Positions 62,987-64,000 of a DNA stretch of 64,000 bases are shown piece after piece. The notes below the pieces were generated by a model. It ran no database searches, was not told where the DNA came from, and saw only the letters and a program-made list of their open reading frames with translations. A program made the position numbers and the translations under genes. This stretch comes from Gammaproteobacteria bacterium (lineage in GTDB: Bacteria > Pseudomonadota > Gammaproteobacteria > Pseudomonadales > JAUIET01), in NCBI GenBank assembly GCA_030429735.1, contig JAUIET010000001.1, positions 558,001 through 622,000 of the forward strand, given 5' to 3'. Within the stretch, counting starts at the first letter, position 1, and each line of letters opens with the position of its first letter.

Positions 62987-64000
62987 CTATTCTCCATGGT
63001 CTGTGTTCAATTGGGCCAATTGCGTATGAGCATCAAACTGCGACAGAAAAAGATTACCGCTCATTCGCGTCAGGAATCGATGTCGTTTCAATGTTCTCAG
63101 GACGGGTCCTTTCACTTCGGATAAATGCAGCTGTACTCCCTGGGCTTTGAGCATGTCATTCATTTGGCCCAGCGTTTCGATTGCACTGAAATCAATTTCG
63201 TTAATAGCCGAACACATCAGCACAACATGTGCAATGCGATCATTGCCAAATACTCTTGCACTCACCCAGTCTTCAAGGTAACTGGCGTTGGCGAAAAACA
63301 AACTTTCGTCCATACGCACAACTAATACATGCGGTAAGGTGTCTACGCGATAATGCCGCACGTTTCTAAAATGTTCGGTGCCGGGCACTCTGCCCACTTC
63401 CGCTATGTGCGGGCGCGAGGTGCGGTACAGGTGAAGCGCTATCGAAACAGCAATTCCGCTGGCAACACCCACTTCCACACCGGAACTTAAGGTCAGTAAA
63501 ATAGTGATCAATACAGCCAGAAAATCACTTCTGGATGTTAGCCAGGTTTTTTTCAAAATACTCAAGTCCACCAGCGACAGCACCGCAACAATGATGGTGG
63601 CAGCGAGCGCTGCTTTTGGCAGGTAATACAAACTCGGTGCGAGAAAAAGCGCGCAAACGGCGATGCCCGCCGCGGTGAATAAACTGGACGCCTGGGTGAG
63701 TGCGCCTGCGTCAAAATTCACTACTGACCGAGAAAATCCTCCCGTTACCGGAAACGCACCAGAGAAGCCCGCGGCCAGGTTGGAAGCCCCCAGGGCAAGC
63801 AGTTCCTGGTCAGGGTTTATTTTCTGTTGGCGCCTGGCTGCCAGTGTTTTACCCACAGACACTGACTCCACGTAGCCGATAACAGAAATCAGGCACGCCG
63901 GGAATAATAACGTTTGAATCAGTTCTGTATCAGGTATAGACAATGCGATACGTGGCAAACCGTTCGGGATGGCGCCAACCACGGCCACGCCGCCTGTATC
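62987..64000 (-). CDS. SulP-family anion transporter (N-terminal end beyond the window)
   Basis: About 337 C-terminal residues are visible; the N-terminal part (some 170-200 residues) lies beyond 64000. SulP motifs are FPVTGGFSRSVVNFDAGA and SLFTAAGIAVCALFLAPSLYYLPKAAL, then a C-terminal STAS domain (MDESLFFANASYLED; INEIDFSAIETLGQM). SulP proteins carry sulfate, bicarbonate or other anions. Its stop lies just before the haem-phosphatase fusion, with which it is co-transcribed. Confidence 0.93.
   Translation of the reverse strand, partial: DTGGVAVVGAIPNGLPRIALSIPDTELIQTLLFPACLISVIGYVESVSVGKTLAARRQQKINPDQELLALGASNLAAGFSGAFPVTGGFSRSVVNFDAGALTQASSLFTAAGIAVCALFLAPSLYYLPKAALAATIIVAVLSLVDLSILKKTWLTSRSDFLAVLITILLTLSSGVEVGVASGIAVSIALHLYRTSRPHIAEVGRVPGTEHFRNVRHYRVDTLPHVLVVRMDESLFFANASYLEDWVSARVFGNDRIAHVVLMCSAINEIDFSAIETLGQMNDMLKAQGVQLHLSEVKGPVLRTLKRHRFLTRMSGNLFLSQFDAHTQLAQLNTDHGE

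Noticed and set aside
1-64000. CRISPR arrays, rRNA genes and intact insertion sequences
   Set aside because: No regularly spaced repeats, ribosomal RNA segments or transposase genes were seen on either strand.

Overview
The window looks like a chromosomal segment of a free-living, probably marine, gammaproteobacterium outside the Enterobacterales. This rests on core gene order (glnA / ntrBC; yibN-grxC-secB; gpmI-envC-ctpA-yibQ; hisBHAF; asmA-mutY-yggX then tRNA-Phe, an order also known from pseudomonads) and on gene content. The genus cannot be named from sequence alone.

Layout. (1) 1-5415: nitrogen control, with glutamine synthetase, a DUF4124 protein, ntrB and ntrC, then trmL. A perfect 17-bp NtrC-type palindrome and a -24/-12 (sigma54) element lie just upstream of ntrB. 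(2) 5412-11878: secB, grxC and a rhodanese protein on the minus strand, diverging from gpmI, an EnvC-like LytM factor, an S41 processing protease and a YibQ-type divergent deacetylase. (3) 11982-13778: two tandem small paralogues followed by gene remains: a truncated FAD oxidoreductase, a multihaem cytochrome piece, a cytochrome c5 tail and a globin broken after its proximal histidine. (4) 13775-27042: nitrate/nitrite assimilation. The minus strand carries a porin, NasT (ANTAR antiterminator), NrtABC transporter, NirBD nitrite reductase, NasA nitrate reductase and a fused DmsB-DmsC-like FeS/membrane subunit; a siroheme-pathway methyltransferase (cobA) converges on it. A sigma54-like promoter, an NtrC-like site and a terminator hairpin lie in the nasT-nrtA gap, so NtrBC and NasT probably act in series. 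(5) 27341-35332: hisBHAF, an AsmA protein, mutY (apparently starting at CTG), yggX, an MscS channel and a small lipoprotein. (6) 35445-55055: tRNA-Phe followed by an accessory/defence region: RhuM-Fic protein, metallophosphoesterase stub, decayed toxin with a surviving antitoxin, 2-oxoglutarate oxygenase between short direct repeats, a degenerate second tRNA-Phe 3' end, DUF3800, type I restriction hsdMSR, a large SF1 helicase with a thermonuclease, a DUF262-HNH nuclease, an EVE-HNH nuclease and a DUF222-HNH protein. (7) 55159-60827: haem-tagged PQQ-type sugar dehydrogenase, a large poly-Gly lipoprotein, DUF2059 and a hypothetical protein. (8) 60914-64000: a Sel1-like remnant and a tightly overlapping operon of SulP, a c-haem (DUF3365)/DUF442-phosphatase fusion and two YeeE/YedE-type half transporters, probably for sulfur compounds.

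Most promising for novelty: the haem-phosphatase fusion in the sulfur operon, the helicase-thermonuclease pair inside the nuclease-rich island, and the stacked NtrC/sigma54/attenuator control of nitrate assimilation, with two DnaA-box-like repeats in the leader. No CRISPR array, integrase or intact insertion sequence was seen.
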